Source of the DNA: Paenibacillus endoradicis
GTDB lineage: Bacteria; Bacillota; Bacilli; Paenibacillales; Paenibacillaceae
DNA: 64,000 bases
NCBI RefSeq assembly: GCF_024721975.1
Contig: NZ_JANQBB010000007.1
Location: 310,001 to 374,000, forward strand
Reading direction: 5' to 3'
The position numbers and the translations under genes are program-made. Below the pieces are notes generated by a model, which was not told where the DNA came from, did no database searches, and was given only the letters and a program-made list of their open reading frames with translations. This document shows positions 47,778-57,225 of this stretch, one piece after another (positions within the stretch are counted from its first letter, which is position 1; each line of letters starts with the position of its first letter).

Positions 47778-49310
47778 ATGTATAAACTATTAATCGTAGA
47801 TGACGAGGAAGTTGTTAGAGAGGGACTTAAAGATATTATATTGTACCTGAATTTGGAGCAGATTAGTGAAATTGAAACTGCAAATGATGGAATCGATGCA
47901 ATAGAGATACTGCAAAGTTATGAGCCTCACATTATTTTAACAGATCTTAACATGCCGCATTTGGGTGGGATATCATTTATTGAAAAGCTTATGGCGTTAG
48001 AACTAGGCTGTAAATTAGTAGTCATTAGTGGATACGATGAGTTTCATCTTGTTAAAGAAAGCTTTAAGTTAGGGGTTACCGATTATTTATTAAAGCCAGT
48101 TCATACGGATGAGCTACGAGAGGCATTATGTAAAATGATGGCTAGTCTTGAGTACGAGCTAGAACAGCAGAATCAAGGATCGACTGAGAAAAATCTTTCT
48201 TGGATCGATAAAATTAGTCGAGAAATAAATAGTGTGATAGGCAATGTAGAGGCAACAGCGACAACATATGAAGAAGTATTTGTAAGATTACAACTTCCTC
48301 TACCACATAGCCAGACATGTGTAGCCATTATTACCTCAACGGAGGGGCAATCTACAATTTCATCTTGGACTTCGATGCTCGCACAATATTTTCTTGCTGA
48401 ATACGGAGAGGAAGAGAGTATCAATATCTATCCTTTCTACAATTGGCAAAACGATCTTGCCCTTTGGATTAATGCTGATTCGTCCTATACAACTAGTAAA
48501 GTCGATAAGTTATTGGAAGAGACGATAACTATTTTCTCAGATATTCCTATGATTATATCGCGTGGTGAACTTATTTCATCAACTGTGTCGCTTAAAGATG
48601 CTTATAGCAGTTCTTATGAATGCTGGAAATATAAACTTACTGTTCGTCCACATACTATGATTGATGAGAGAGTGCTTCAAGGGAAAAAGGAAGCTGTCTT
48701 TGAAGCTGATGATGTGAAAAAACTGATTGAAATGATTGATATGTCCAATAAAAATAATGTCATCCCATTTATTCAGCGCTATTTTGGTGATGAGCAGCTC
48801 AAACAATATAGTATGGATAGCTTAAAGCAAATTTATGATAGCATACTACAAATTATTAGTTGGCATCCGAATGAAAAAAGAGACTTTTATTTATTTTCTC
48901 AAGGTGAAAAGCTTCGGATATATTTAAAAACATGCATGTTTCAAACGATCGATGCTCGGGAACATTTATTTAAGAGTTATAATGTTATCGAGATTGCAAA
49001 GCGATATGTACAGGAGCATTTACTAGATGAAATTAATATGGCTATTGTAGCTAACTATTGTAATGTGAGTTATCATTATTTCAGTAAAATGTTTAAAGAA
49101 AACACAGGAACTACGTTTCAAGATTATGTAACAAAGACTAGGATGGAATATGCCAAAAATGCGCTAAGTGGTGTCAATGTTAAAATTAATGAGGTAGCAG
49201 TAGCGCTAGGGTATAGCAATCCTAAAAACTTCACGCGTGTATTTAAAAATTATTATGGTGTAGGACCGAAAAGTTATCAAACGACAATTTCAACGCCAAA
49301 AAATAAATAA
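47778..49310 (+). CDS. YesN-type response regulator with AraC DNA-binding domain
   Basis: The partner regulator, 510 aa. Receiver residues 1-120 with D8-D9, phospho-acceptor D56 (IILTDLNMP) and K in LLKPVH; a long middle domain; and two C-terminal AraC-type helix-turn-helix motifs (INMAIVANYCNVSYHYFSKMF; INEVAVALGYSNPKNFTRVF). A GTG at 47760 overlaps the kinase stop, but GAAAGGAAT precedes the ATG at 47778, which starts at the receiver fold (MYKLLIVDDEEVV). A terminator follows; the likely target is the promoter before the permease genes at 49371. Confidence 0.92.
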   Translation: MYKLLIVDDEEVVREGLKDIILYLNLEQISEIETANDGIDAIEILQSYEPHIILTDLNMPHLGGISFIEKLMALELGCKLVVISGYDEFHLVKESFKLGVTDYLLKPVHTDELREALCKMMASLEYELEQQNQGSTEKNLSWIDKISREINSVIGNVEATATTYEEVFVRLQLPLPHSQTCVAIITSTEGQSTISSWTSMLAQYFLAEYGEEESINIYPFYNWQNDLALWINADSSYTTSKVDKLLEETITIFSDIPMIISRGELISSTVSLKDAYSSSYECWKYKLTVRPHTMIDERVLQGKKEAVFEADDVKKLIEMIDMSNKNNVIPFIQRYFGDEQLKQYSMDSLKQIYDSILQIISWHPNEKRDFYLFSQGEKLRIYLKTCMFQTIDAREHLFKSYNVIEIAKRYVQEHLLDEINMAIVANYCNVSYHYFSKMFKENTGTTFQDYVTKTRMEYAKNALSGVNVKINEVAVALGYSNPKNFTRVFKNYYGVGPKSYQTTISTPKNK

Positions 49311-49312
49311 TG

Positions 49313-49353
49313 AAAAGCTAAGTGTCCATGATTTGGATACTTAGCTTTTTTTT
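49313..49353 (+). terminator. Terminator after the response regulator
   Basis: AAAAGCTAAGT and ACTTAGCTTTT form the stem, with TCCA/TGGA inside and T8 after it. It isolates the importer genes, which have their own promoter. Confidence 0.9.
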
Positions 49354-49370
49354 ATAAAAAATGATACCTT

Positions 49371-49414
49371 TTCACAAACTAGCATCCTGTTGCTATAAAT
49401 TAAGAGCGTTTACA
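49371..49414 (+). promoter_or_regulatory. Promoter with overlapping cre-like site before the importer genes
   Basis: TTCACA (49371-49376) and TATAAA (49394-49399) are 17 bases apart and each match the sigma-A consensus at five of six positions. TAAGAGCGTTTACA at 49401-49414 resembles a catabolite-responsive element with two mismatches and lies on the transcription start, as in the first sugar cluster. The terminator just upstream means this promoter must drive the importer. Confidence 0.65.
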
Positions 49415-49446
49415 ATTTAATAGTAGCATACAAGAGGGGAGCCTTG

Positions 49447-50409
49447 ATGATGAAGGAAACAGATGTGCCAGTAGCTGCTGGTCGAGGGAAACTGAAAAGT
49501 ATACTAGGAGATCGTGATCAGTTGTCTTTACAATCTATGATTGTTCCAGGTATTCTTTTTATTTTAATATTCACTTTTATCCCTCTTTACGGGATTTTAG
49601 TTGCGTTTAAGGACTACAACATTGTTACAGGAATAAAAGGTATTTTCGAAGCCGAGTGGGTTGGTCTTGCGAATTTTAAAGAGTTCGTGACTGATATGAA
49701 TTTTTGGAATATGCTCCGTAATACACTAGGCATAAATCTTCTTGGGTTATTGATTACATTTCCAGTTACGATTATTTTTGCAGTGATGTTGAATGAAATT
49801 ACTTCATCACGCTTCAAAAAACTAACACAAACGGTAACATACTTGCCGCATTTTATTTCATGGAGTATTTTCGGTGGCCTAGTAATCAGTATTTTATCGC
49901 CAAGTACAGGTGTAGTGAATCATGTATTAACATCACTTGGTGTAATTGATAGTCCGATCCATTTTCTTGGAGAGAAAGATTACTTTTGGTTGTTAGCAGT
50001 ACTAACTAATTTATTTAAAGAGCTTGGATGGGGTGCAATCTTATATTTAGCCGCAATCGCAGGTATTGATCAAGAAATGTATGAGGCTGCTTATATGGAT
50101 GGAGCTTCACGCTTCCAAAGAATTTGGTACATCACGTTGCCTTCCATAACAGGTACGATTGTTATTTTACTAGTATTTGCTATCAGTAATATTTTGAATA
50201 GTGGCTTCGATCAGTTCTTTGTTCTACAAAATCCATTGAACATTGATGCTAGTGAAGTTATAGATACTTATGTATATAAAGTTGGCTTAAGAGAGTTCAG
50301 AATGGAGTATGCGACAGCGGTTGGTTTAATGAAAACAGTTATTGCCGTCTTCTTATTGTACCTAGCTAATTTTATTGCCAAGAAAATTTCAGGAAAAGGT
50401 ATCTTCTAG
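49447..50409 (+). CDS. CUT1 sugar ABC permease, LplB type
   Basis: The first membrane subunit of the second oligosaccharide importer, about 320 aa, six helices. Typical segments are MIVPGILFILIFTFIPLYGI, YLPHFISW and the docking loop YEAAYMDGASRFQRIWYITLP. AGGGGAG (49435-49441) is followed by ATG codons at 49447 and 49450; either may be used. It is the first gene of the importer unit, preceded by its own promoter and followed by the second permease after 10 bp. Confidence 0.92.
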   Translation: MMKETDVPVAAGRGKLKSILGDRDQLSLQSMIVPGILFILIFTFIPLYGILVAFKDYNIVTGIKGIFEAEWVGLANFKEFVTDMNFWNMLRNTLGINLLGLLITFPVTIIFAVMLNEITSSRFKKLTQTVTYLPHFISWSIFGGLVISILSPSTGVVNHVLTSLGVIDSPIHFLGEKDYFWLLAVLTNLFKELGWGAILYLAAIAGIDQEMYEAAYMDGASRFQRIWYITLPSITGTIVILLVFAISNILNSGFDQFFVLQNPLNIDASEVIDTYVYKVGLREFRMEYATAVGLMKTVIAVFLLYLANFIAKKISGKGIF

Positions 50410-50419
50410 GAGGTTTATC

Positions 50420-51310
50420 ATGGTAAAAGACAACTCATTGCCAGATCGTATATTTAACGTATTTAATGTCGTTTTCATGACTTGTTTAATCATTATTACG
50501 CTTTATCCATTTTGGTATTCCATCATTGGATCTTTTAATACTGGGCTAGATTATGCAAAGGGAGGTGTATATTTATGGACCCGATCCTTTACGCTCGATA
50601 ATTATAAGGCACTATTTAGTGACAATGCTCTAATTCAAGCATTTGGAGTAACCTTTGCGAGAACAATTATTGGTACAGTTACCCATATTCTTTTTACATC
50701 ATTATTTGCTTATGCATTTTCAAGAAAAACATTAAGATATAAAAATGTTTATGCTACTTTAGGATTAATGAGTATGTACTTAAGCGGAGGCTTAATTCCT
50801 TATTTTATTCTCTTAAATTCTTTAGGATTGTATAATAACTTCTTAGTCTATATTATTCCAACGTTATTTAGTTTCTGGAATGTTATTCTCTTCCGTTCTT
50901 ATTTTGCAGAACTACCTGATGCTTTAGTAGAATCCGCGAAAATAGACGGCGCAGGTGAATATCGTATATTTTTACAAATCATATTACCGTTATCCAAACC
51001 AGTAATAGCGGCGGTATCTTTGTTCACTGCTGTAGGTCACTGGAATGCTTATTATGATTCTATGATTTATACGATGGGTAGTGATCTGCAAACGGTACAG
51101 CTTTACATATTGAAACTAATCCAAAGTACTGAAGCAGCGTTATTACTAGCGAATATGTCAGGTAATTTGGGTGCAGCTCAAAGCTCTGTAACAACGACGA
51201 CTTTGCAGCTTGCTGCGATGGTAGCAGCTTCATTACCAATTGTTGCTGTGTATCCATTCGTCCAAAAGTTCTTTATTAAAGGGATGCTAATCGGGTCTGT
51301 AAAAGGATAA
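50420..51310 (+). CDS. CUT1 sugar ABC permease, LplC type
   Basis: The second membrane subunit, 296 aa, six helices, docking loop ESAKIDGAGEYRIFLQIILP and the family tail IKGMLIGSVKG. The frame is open into the preceding gene, but AGGAGGT (50408-50414) and the ATG at 50420 mark the start. It is followed after 46 bp by the binding lipoprotein gene. Its sequence is clearly related to the permease at 11263, showing that the two clusters are paralogous. Confidence 0.92.
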   Translation: MVKDNSLPDRIFNVFNVVFMTCLIIITLYPFWYSIIGSFNTGLDYAKGGVYLWTRSFTLDNYKALFSDNALIQAFGVTFARTIIGTVTHILFTSLFAYAFSRKTLRYKNVYATLGLMSMYLSGGLIPYFILLNSLGLYNNFLVYIIPTLFSFWNVILFRSYFAELPDALVESAKIDGAGEYRIFLQIILPLSKPVIAAVSLFTAVGHWNAYYDSMIYTMGSDLQTVQLYILKLIQSTEAALLLANMSGNLGAAQSSVTTTTLQLAAMVAASLPIVAVYPFVQKFFIKGMLIGSVKG

Positions 51311-51356
51311 AACAACTTAAATTATTACAAAAAAACTATACTACAGGGGGATCAAC

Positions 51357-53096
51357 ATGAAAAAACTATCTTTTAATCTAACAATTATGATTGTTATGCT
51401 GGCATTAATTATCTCAGGCTGTTCTAGTAATAACGGATCAGCAAATGGTAACGCTCAAAAGAATGAGGATACAAATGCAACTAGCGGTACAAATGCTGAT
51501 GAGCCAGCATGGAAAAGCGATACATCTCCGGTTAGCTTATCTTGGTACACAGGGGTAGCAGGCTACTCTAAAAAATGGGATGCAAAAAATAACTTTGTTG
51601 ATAAATTAATTACAGATGAGACTGGTGTCTCTGTTGATTTTCTTCATGCTGGTAATGATGTAAATGCTGAATTTAACGTTATGATGGCAACAGGAAATCT
51701 ACCAGATATTATTACACTTGATCGTTGGAATAGTACTTCTCTAGTTCAAACGTTAATCAATAGTGGCATGGTTGCGCCAATGAATGAATTAATCGAAGAA
51801 TATGATCCATACTTCTCTACAATATTGCCTCAATCGATGATCGATTGGTACACACAAAGTGACGGTAATTTTTATTCTATTCCGAACTTCTATGTATCTC
51901 CTGAAATGTTAGAGCAATATCCAGATGTTAAGCCTGATTTCAATGATCGTTCAAATGGTCAAATTCTAGTAAGAGCAGATATTATGGATCAACTTGGTAT
52001 TACAGTTGAAGAATTACAGCAAGAAGATACATTGATTGCAGCTTTGAAAAAAGTAAAAGATGCTAATATTCAATATAATGGAATGACAGTAGCACCGATC
52101 TACTTCGATGACAAAGATAAGTATATTGCGGATTCTTTAGGTATACTTGCAGGTTCATTTGGTGCAGTATCAGAAGCAGAGGATGGTTCATATGTGGATT
52201 CTCGTACAACTTCAGAATATAAACATATGCTACAGTTTGTAAATCGCTTATCAAGAGAGAATTTATTATCGCTTGAGAACTTTACAAGTGCACGAAATCA
52301 AATAGAAGAAAAGCTTACGCAAGGCGCAGTATTTATGAAGATTGGTAGTATTGCTGATTATTCGACTCCAGTTACTCAATTAGCTCAAACTGATTCAAAT
52401 GCTAAGTACATTGCAATTGATGCAATTAAGTCTAATGATGGATCACTTCCTCAATACGGAAGAGCACTTAATAAGGGTTGGACATTAACATTTATTAATA
52501 AGAAATCAGTGAACAAGGAACGTGCAATTGAGTTTATTGATTATATGTATAGTGAACATGGTCAAACCGTAAATCAATTCGGTAAAGAAGGCGAAACATT
52601 TACAATAACGCCAGAAGGTAAATATAAGCTTAATGACGATGTTCAAGCGGAAATTAATGCAGACTATAATGCTGCAGCGAAAAAATGGGGAATGGACTCC
52701 ATCTGGTGGTTCACTAATGATGTTTGGTTGAAAAATGTAAAAGAAAAGAACTTTACAGAATTGACTGAATATGTAGACACACTATATTATGGTTCATCTA
52801 AATATATGTTTAGCAATGACGAATTGGACTCTGGTAATCTATTTGACGCATATGAGCCAGGATCTAAGGAAGCGAATGCTGAGTCTAAAATAACGGTATT
52901 CTGGGCTCAAATTGTACCGAAATTGATGTTCTCCAAAACCGATGATGAATTCGAGAAACATTATAAAGAAGCGATGGATACAATGGACAAGCTAGGCTTA
53001 GAGTCTATTGAAGCTGCTAGAAATGTCAGAGTACAAGAGTTTAAGACAGCAACTGGCGTTTCATTGGTATCTCCTAAATATACAGGTCAATATTAA
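51357..53096 (+). CDS. Extracellular sugar-binding lipoprotein, LplA type
   Basis: The receptor of the second importer, 579 aa. The signal peptide ends in ISGC with lipidated C22, followed by an Asn/Ala/Thr-rich linker to about residue 48. The mature protein is a large family-1 solute-binding protein (VMMATGNLPDIITLDRW; YGRALNKGWTLTFINKKS). GGGGG lies before the ATG. Here the binding protein is last, whereas in the first cluster it precedes the permeases. The ligand is unknown; the divergent GH2 gene suggests a galactoside or related oligosaccharide. Confidence 0.9.
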   Translation: MKKLSFNLTIMIVMLALIISGCSSNNGSANGNAQKNEDTNATSGTNADEPAWKSDTSPVSLSWYTGVAGYSKKWDAKNNFVDKLITDETGVSVDFLHAGNDVNAEFNVMMATGNLPDIITLDRWNSTSLVQTLINSGMVAPMNELIEEYDPYFSTILPQSMIDWYTQSDGNFYSIPNFYVSPEMLEQYPDVKPDFNDRSNGQILVRADIMDQLGITVEELQQEDTLIAALKKVKDANIQYNGMTVAPIYFDDKDKYIADSLGILAGSFGAVSEAEDGSYVDSRTTSEYKHMLQFVNRLSRENLLSLENFTSARNQIEEKLTQGAVFMKIGSIADYSTPVTQLAQTDSNAKYIAIDAIKSNDGSLPQYGRALNKGWTLTFINKKSVNKERAIEFIDYMYSEHGQTVNQFGKEGETFTITPEGKYKLNDDVQAEINADYNAAAKKWGMDSIWWFTNDVWLKNVKEKNFTELTEYVDTLYYGSSKYMFSNDELDSGNLFDAYEPGSKEANAESKITVFWAQIVPKLMFSKTDDEFEKHYKEAMDTMDKLGLESIEAARNVRVQEFKTATGVSLVSPKYTGQY

Positions 53097-53110
53097 TAAT
53101 TCGTAGTATG

Positions 53111-53150
53111 AAAATGCCAGCAGGATCATTATGATCTTGCTGGCATTTTT
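53111..53150. terminator. Terminator between the binding-protein and MATE genes
   Basis: AAAATGCCAGCAGGATCAT and ATGATCTTGCTGGCATTTTT form a long stem with one mismatch. Its A- and T-rich flanks allow use by both convergent genes. Confidence 0.9.
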
Positions 53151-53205
53151 CATGAAGATATAAGTAATATATAATTATTAACGTAAAAAGTTATTTCAGC
53201 AATGG

Positions 53206-54600
53206 TCAGATCAATTTATGTTTATACCATTTATCGCCTTTAAATCTCCAAGTGAATATGAAGCCACGTACCGCCCATTCAGCGACCATTGCTATCCATA
53301 CCCCCATTAGTCCATATTGAAGTGTTACTCCTAATACGTACCCGAGTATAACACGGAATAACCACATCGTTAGTAGCGAAGTAATCGATGTATACTTGGA
53401 GTCTCCAGCAGCTCGTAATGCTGATGGCAGAATAAAACTTAATGACCAGACCAATGGCTGGGCAACAGATAATAGTAGAATAAGTCGGTAAATATCGGGA
53501 ACGATTGATGCTGGCGGTGTGTAAATATTTACGAGCATCGGGAACAACAGTAAGATAATGATCGTTATAAAGACAAAGAAAATACTAGATAAGCCAAGAA
53601 ATGATTTAATGAATTTCCGTGCATCAGTAATTTCTTTTCTTCCCATACATTGTCCTACAACAGTGACTACCGCTACACTTAATGCTGTACCACCTATTTG
53701 AAACAGCATAGATAGTGAATTACTAATAGCATTAACGGTTATAGCTAAAGTACCGAACTGCACAATAAATGTTTGAGTGAGTAGTTTGCCGCCATTAAAG
53801 AACAACTGTTCAGCTGCAAATGGTAAACCAATAAACATTATTTTTTTCAATATTGAAATATGAACCTTAAGCATGCTTCCAAGCTTAATGCGTAGTGTCT
53901 CGTTAAATCGAATTAAATAGATTAGTGATACGATGGCACCTAATACACGCGCGACAATTAATGAAATCACAAGTCCAAGTACGCCCATATCAAGTAACGT
54001 AATAAGAATGATATTTAGAATAAAGTAGGAAAGATTAAGGATTAATGATAGTGCCAAAGAAGCTTTTGTCTCACCGACGCCTCTTAATACGCCGACAATG
54101 GCTTGATAAATTCCGATAAAGGGATAAGAGATACAGCTGCCAATGAAAAATATTTTGGCATTTGCTAATACGTCTACATCTGCACTACCGAAAAGTACAT
54201 TTAGAATAGGCGAATGAAAAATAATAGCTAAAAGACTGATAACAATAGCAATAACGGTAACTGACGATATCGCCTGAGTAGCAGCACTAGACGCTTGCTT
54301 AAGATCCCTATTGCCCTTATATTGCGCAACAATAACTGTACCGCCTGTAGCTATAGCAATAAATACACTAATGATAAACATATTCAATGAATCTACAACA
54401 CTGACAGCACTAACAGCAGCAACACCAGAAGAACTAATCATCGCCGTATTTAAAATGCTAATTAATACGATGAAGGCTGAATCTACAAATATCGGAATAG
54501 TAATGCCAAAGATCTGTTTGTAGTTCATGGAATTTCCTGTGAAATATTTATTCAATAAGAATAAGGCATTTCTTTGTATATATGTATTTATTTTTAACAT
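53206..54600 (-). CDS. MATE family multidrug or toxin exporter
   Basis: A cation-coupled exporter with about 12 membrane helices in two related halves, 464 aa. Family features include FGITIPIFVDSAFIVLISILNT at the first helix and VVTVVGQCMGRKEITDARKF at the start of the second half. The N-terminus (NKYFTGNSMNYKQI) is typical, so the first ATG at 54600 is plausible although its ribosome-binding site is weak. It is a single gene on the minus strand; a -10 box and a 25-bp palindrome upstream suggest drug- or metabolite-responsive control. The substrate is unknown. Confidence 0.9.
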   Translation of the reverse strand: MLKINTYIQRNALFLLNKYFTGNSMNYKQIFGITIPIFVDSAFIVLISILNTAMISSSGVAAVSAVSVVDSLNMFIISVFIAIATGGTVIVAQYKGNRDLKQASSAATQAISSVTVIAIVISLLAIIFHSPILNVLFGSADVDVLANAKIFFIGSCISYPFIGIYQAIVGVLRGVGETKASLALSLILNLSYFILNIILITLLDMGVLGLVISLIVARVLGAIVSLIYLIRFNETLRIKLGSMLKVHISILKKIMFIGLPFAAEQLFFNGGKLLTQTFIVQFGTLAITVNAISNSLSMLFQIGGTALSVAVVTVVGQCMGRKEITDARKFIKSFLGLSSIFFVFITIIILLLFPMLVNIYTPPASIVPDIYRLILLLSVAQPLVWSLSFILPSALRAAGDSKYTSITSLLTMWLFRVILGYVLGVTLQYGLMGVWIAMVAEWAVRGFIFTWRFKGDKWYKHKLI

Positions 54601-54660
54601 AATATCATCTCGTTTCGGTCTTGCAGAAGTTATTACGATCAGATAAGTGATCTTTGATCA

Positions 54661-54729
54661 ATTATAGCACTGTAATTTATCGTAAACAGCCTTCTTTGAA
54701 ACTGTAATGATACTTATTTGGTATCATTA
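54661..54729 (-). promoter_or_regulatory. -10 box and 25-bp palindrome upstream of the MATE gene
   Basis: On the minus strand TATAAT lies at 54661-54666, 61 bases before the start, with no strong -35 box. Further upstream TAATGATAC-TTATTTG-GTATCATTA (54705-54729) has perfect 9-base arms and looks like a binding site for a dimeric regulator. The rest of the gap to 54910 contains only the terminator at 54806. Confidence 0.5.
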
Positions 54730-54805
54730 TGGCTATAAGCATATTATAACGTGATGAATGCACTAGCTTTAATTTCTATAATGTTTATGTCATATTGCAC
54801 AATAC

Positions 54806-54854
54806 AAAAAAATGTCAATACCGATGAATAGTTCTCATTAGCACTGACATTTAT
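54806..54854 (-). terminator. Terminator of the parvulin gene
   Basis: On the minus strand AAATGTCA and TGACATTTTTT form the outer stem with weaker inner pairing (ATGA/TCAT). It lies 57 bases after the parvulin stop at 54911. Confidence 0.6.
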
Positions 54855-54910
54855 CTTCTATTTATCAATCAGTAATGATTCTGAAACAGAACTGAAGTAG
54901 ATCACATTAC

Positions 54911-55945
54911 TTAGAAGTTAATAACTGGATTAGTAAAAGGGTCTACATCCTCATAATAATCTTCCTCATTATAATCAACAATACTCCACACATCAGATCG
55001 GAAGATAAGATCATCGATATAAGTACTATAGTCTGTGTAAATTTTATCATTAATTAACTTGATTTCGATTCCTCGCTGTACATCAGAGAATTGAGCTGGA
55101 ATAGCACTGATATTCTCTGTCTTTAGAATAATAGAATATCCGTAATAGGTTGTCAGGACATCGCTTATTTCATTAATTTCTAATGCAAAAGCTACTTCAG
55201 ATATTTCTTCATCCATCTTATCGTAGGTGAAGTACCCTAAATCTCCACCGTCTTCGGCACTGTAATCGGTGCTATACTGCTTAGCTAGTTTAATAAAGCT
55301 TGCACCGTTATTCAGCTCAGTATGAATTTGATTTGCTAATTCAAGATCATCTACAATAATTTGTGAAGCGCGAACGCGCTGGGGTGATTGACCAATTTTG
55401 TGTTTATTTTGTTCGAAGTAAGCAGAAATTTCTTCGTCCGTTATTGAAATCTTATGTTGCAATAGTAAGCGTGTGAGTGTAGGGAGTACTAGTGTCTTTT
55501 TATAATCATTTGTAGTCATTTCATAATAATTAAGATAATCTTGAAATTCCTCTTCTGTACCATAATCAACTTTTGAAGCTGCCAACTGATCAAGCAAATC
55601 TTGATCGGTGAGAGCAATCCCTTTTGCATTTGCTTCTTGATTAATAACTTCACGTTCAATTAGAAAATCAATTTCATCAATTAATAGATCGGGATAAGAA
55701 TCAATCAACGAATCTAATAACTGACTTTCAGAAATTTCAACCTGATTTACGATCGCTACAGAAGAATGGTCAGAACCAGATGTGGCCCATGATCTAACAA
55801 GTAATAGTATAATCGCAAAAATTGCTAAAATTAGAACGCAAGCTAAAATAATCGTAGCAATGATCCAACCATAAGGTGGAGATTTGGCAGGAGGTTGATA
55901 ATTGGGTGGACCATTAGAATAGAACGGTTCGTAATTGTTCATCAA
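54911..55945 (-). CDS. Membrane-anchored parvulin foldase (SurA/PrsA-like), copy B
   Basis: A peptidyl-prolyl isomerase and chaperone facing outside the cell, 344 aa. A Pro-rich cytoplasmic start is followed by one membrane helix (about residues 26-50), a SurA-N-like helical region (about 65-185) and a parvulin domain (about 190-290: VRASQIIVDDLELANQI, GGDLGYFTYDKM, YGYSIILKTENI). It has no lipobox, unlike PrsA. It is a clear paralogue of the gene at 57226 and lies on the other side of fabH. The tail is acidic and rich in Tyr and Asp. A start ATG pair is preceded by GGAG. Confidence 0.88.
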   Translation of the reverse strand: MMNNYEPFYSNGPPNYQPPAKSPPYGWIIATIILACVLILAIFAIILLLVRSWATSGSDHSSVAIVNQVEISESQLLDSLIDSYPDLLIDEIDFLIEREVINQEANAKGIALTDQDLLDQLAASKVDYGTEEEFQDYLNYYEMTTNDYKKTLVLPTLTRLLLQHKISITDEEISAYFEQNKHKIGQSPQRVRASQIIVDDLELANQIHTELNNGASFIKLAKQYSTDYSAEDGGDLGYFTYDKMDEEISEVAFALEINEISDVLTTYYGYSIILKTENISAIPAQFSDVQRGIEIKLINDKIYTDYSTYIDDLIFRSDVWSIVDYNEEDYYEDVDPFTNPVINF

Positions 55946-56059
55946 ACGGTGCTCCTTTCACGGCATATAATGAGTTATATTACCATATCAACCTCATGTT
56001 TAGAAGATAATTAGATAGTAATAATATTGAGGGTAATGGAAGAGAGATACTCAGTAGTA

Positions 56060-57043
56060 CTATATCGCCCATTTGATGATGATTCCAGCTTGAGTAAGCC
56101 CACCACCGAATCCATAAAGTACTAAATGATCATCTTTTTTTATTCTATCTTCTTTTACAGCGAGATCAATAGCTAAAGGAATTGTAGCAGAAGATGTATT
56201 TCCGTAGTTCACAAGACTATATAATGTATGATCAATTGGGAATTTAGTACGCTCACAGATTGATTCTATCATTCTAAGATTGGCACTATGGGGCACGAAC
56301 CAGTCAATTTGATCAAGTGTCATATTTGCATTTTGAAGTAGAGTATTCAGTCCTTTAGGTACAGAGCTTACTGCCCATTTATATACCTCGCGTCCATTTT
56401 GTACAATTTTTTCAGTTGCTAGTAATTGCTCTTCATTCATAGAAGAAGAGAGACCAGAACAATATAAGTTATGACTTTTCTCACCTTCTGAATCTAGATG
56501 ATATGAAATGAAACTTGGGTGTTGCTCATCATATTCAACAAGCATTGCCCCGCCTCCATCACCGAACAGAATGCATGTGGAGCGGTCAGTGTAATCTGTA
56601 ACTTTGGATAACGTTTCTGCACCAATCACAAGAACTTTTTTGTGTAGGCCAGATGAGATCAAGGCGTTCGCCATATGCAAACCATAAGTAAAACCGGCAC
56701 ATGCTGCATTAAGATCAATAGCGCCAGATTGTTTAATTCCAAGTTTGGCCTGAATAAGATTAGCGGAACTAGGGGTCTTAAAATCTGGAGTGAATGTGCA
56801 TGTAATAATCATATCGACATCATCTACTGCTTTGTTATATCGTTGCATAAGATCTAGTACGGCGTTGTAACCAATATCGCTTGTAAATTCATGTTCACTA
56901 GCAATTCTACGTTCAACAATACCCGTACGACTAATGATCCATTCATCATTAGTATCTACAAGTTTCTCTAAATATTGATTGGTCATAATATGCTCTGGGA
57001 CATAAGAGCCAATTGCAGTAATTTTAGCTTTGGATTGATGCAT
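56060..57043 (-). CDS. fabH: Beta-ketoacyl-ACP synthase III (FabH)
   Basis: Starts fatty acid synthesis by condensing an acyl-CoA with malonyl-ACP. 327 aa, full length. The catalytic triad is C115 in NAACAGFTYG, H252 in VPHSANLRMIE and N282 in NYGNTSSATIP; GFGGGLTQAG lies at the C-terminus. GGAGGTG precedes the ATG. It stands alone between two parvulin foldase genes rather than in a fab operon, which suggests a second FabH of the FabHB kind. A FapR-like operator 43 bases upstream indicates control by malonyl-CoA level. Confidence 0.94.
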   Translation of the reverse strand: MHQSKAKITAIGSYVPEHIMTNQYLEKLVDTNDEWIISRTGIVERRIASEHEFTSDIGYNAVLDLMQRYNKAVDDVDMIITCTFTPDFKTPSSANLIQAKLGIKQSGAIDLNAACAGFTYGLHMANALISSGLHKKVLVIGAETLSKVTDYTDRSTCILFGDGGGAMLVEYDEQHPSFISYHLDSEGEKSHNLYCSGLSSSMNEEQLLATEKIVQNGREVYKWAVSSVPKGLNTLLQNANMTLDQIDWFVPHSANLRMIESICERTKFPIDHTLYSLVNYGNTSSATIPLAIDLAVKEDRIKKDDHLVLYGFGGGLTQAGIIIKWAI

Positions 57044-57085
57044 AGGAACACCTCCATAATTTGTTGGGCTTATTGTATCACATAA

Positions 57086-57115
57086 TTAGTACCAAGTACT
57101 AGTATCAAGTTCTAA
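57086..57115. promoter_or_regulatory. Tandem FapR-like operator upstream of fabH
   Basis: TTAGTACCAAGTACTAG (57086-57102) closely matches the FapR operator as I recall it (TTAGTACCTRGTACTAA). A second, weaker copy CTAGTATCAAGTTCTAA (57099-57115) overlaps it by four bases. Position just upstream of the fabH start fits repression by FapR, released by malonyl-CoA. Confidence 0.75.
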
Positions 57116-57156
57116 TATAATAAAGATGATACTATAGAATACCCATAAATAGACAA

Positions 57157-57214
57157 ATAAACTAGCAAGAGTAAGAAAGAAGTATGTACTTCATTCTTAT
57201 CTTGCTAGTTTATT
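57157..57214 (-). terminator. Terminator of the second parvulin gene
   Basis: AATAAACTAGCAAG and CTTGCTAGTTTATT form the outer stem, continued by GTAAGAA/TTCTTAT and GAAGTA/TACTTC; a T-rich tract follows on the minus strand. It separates the gene at 57226 from the fabH promoter. Confidence 0.85.
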
Positions 57215-57225
57215 GTTAAAGTAAA

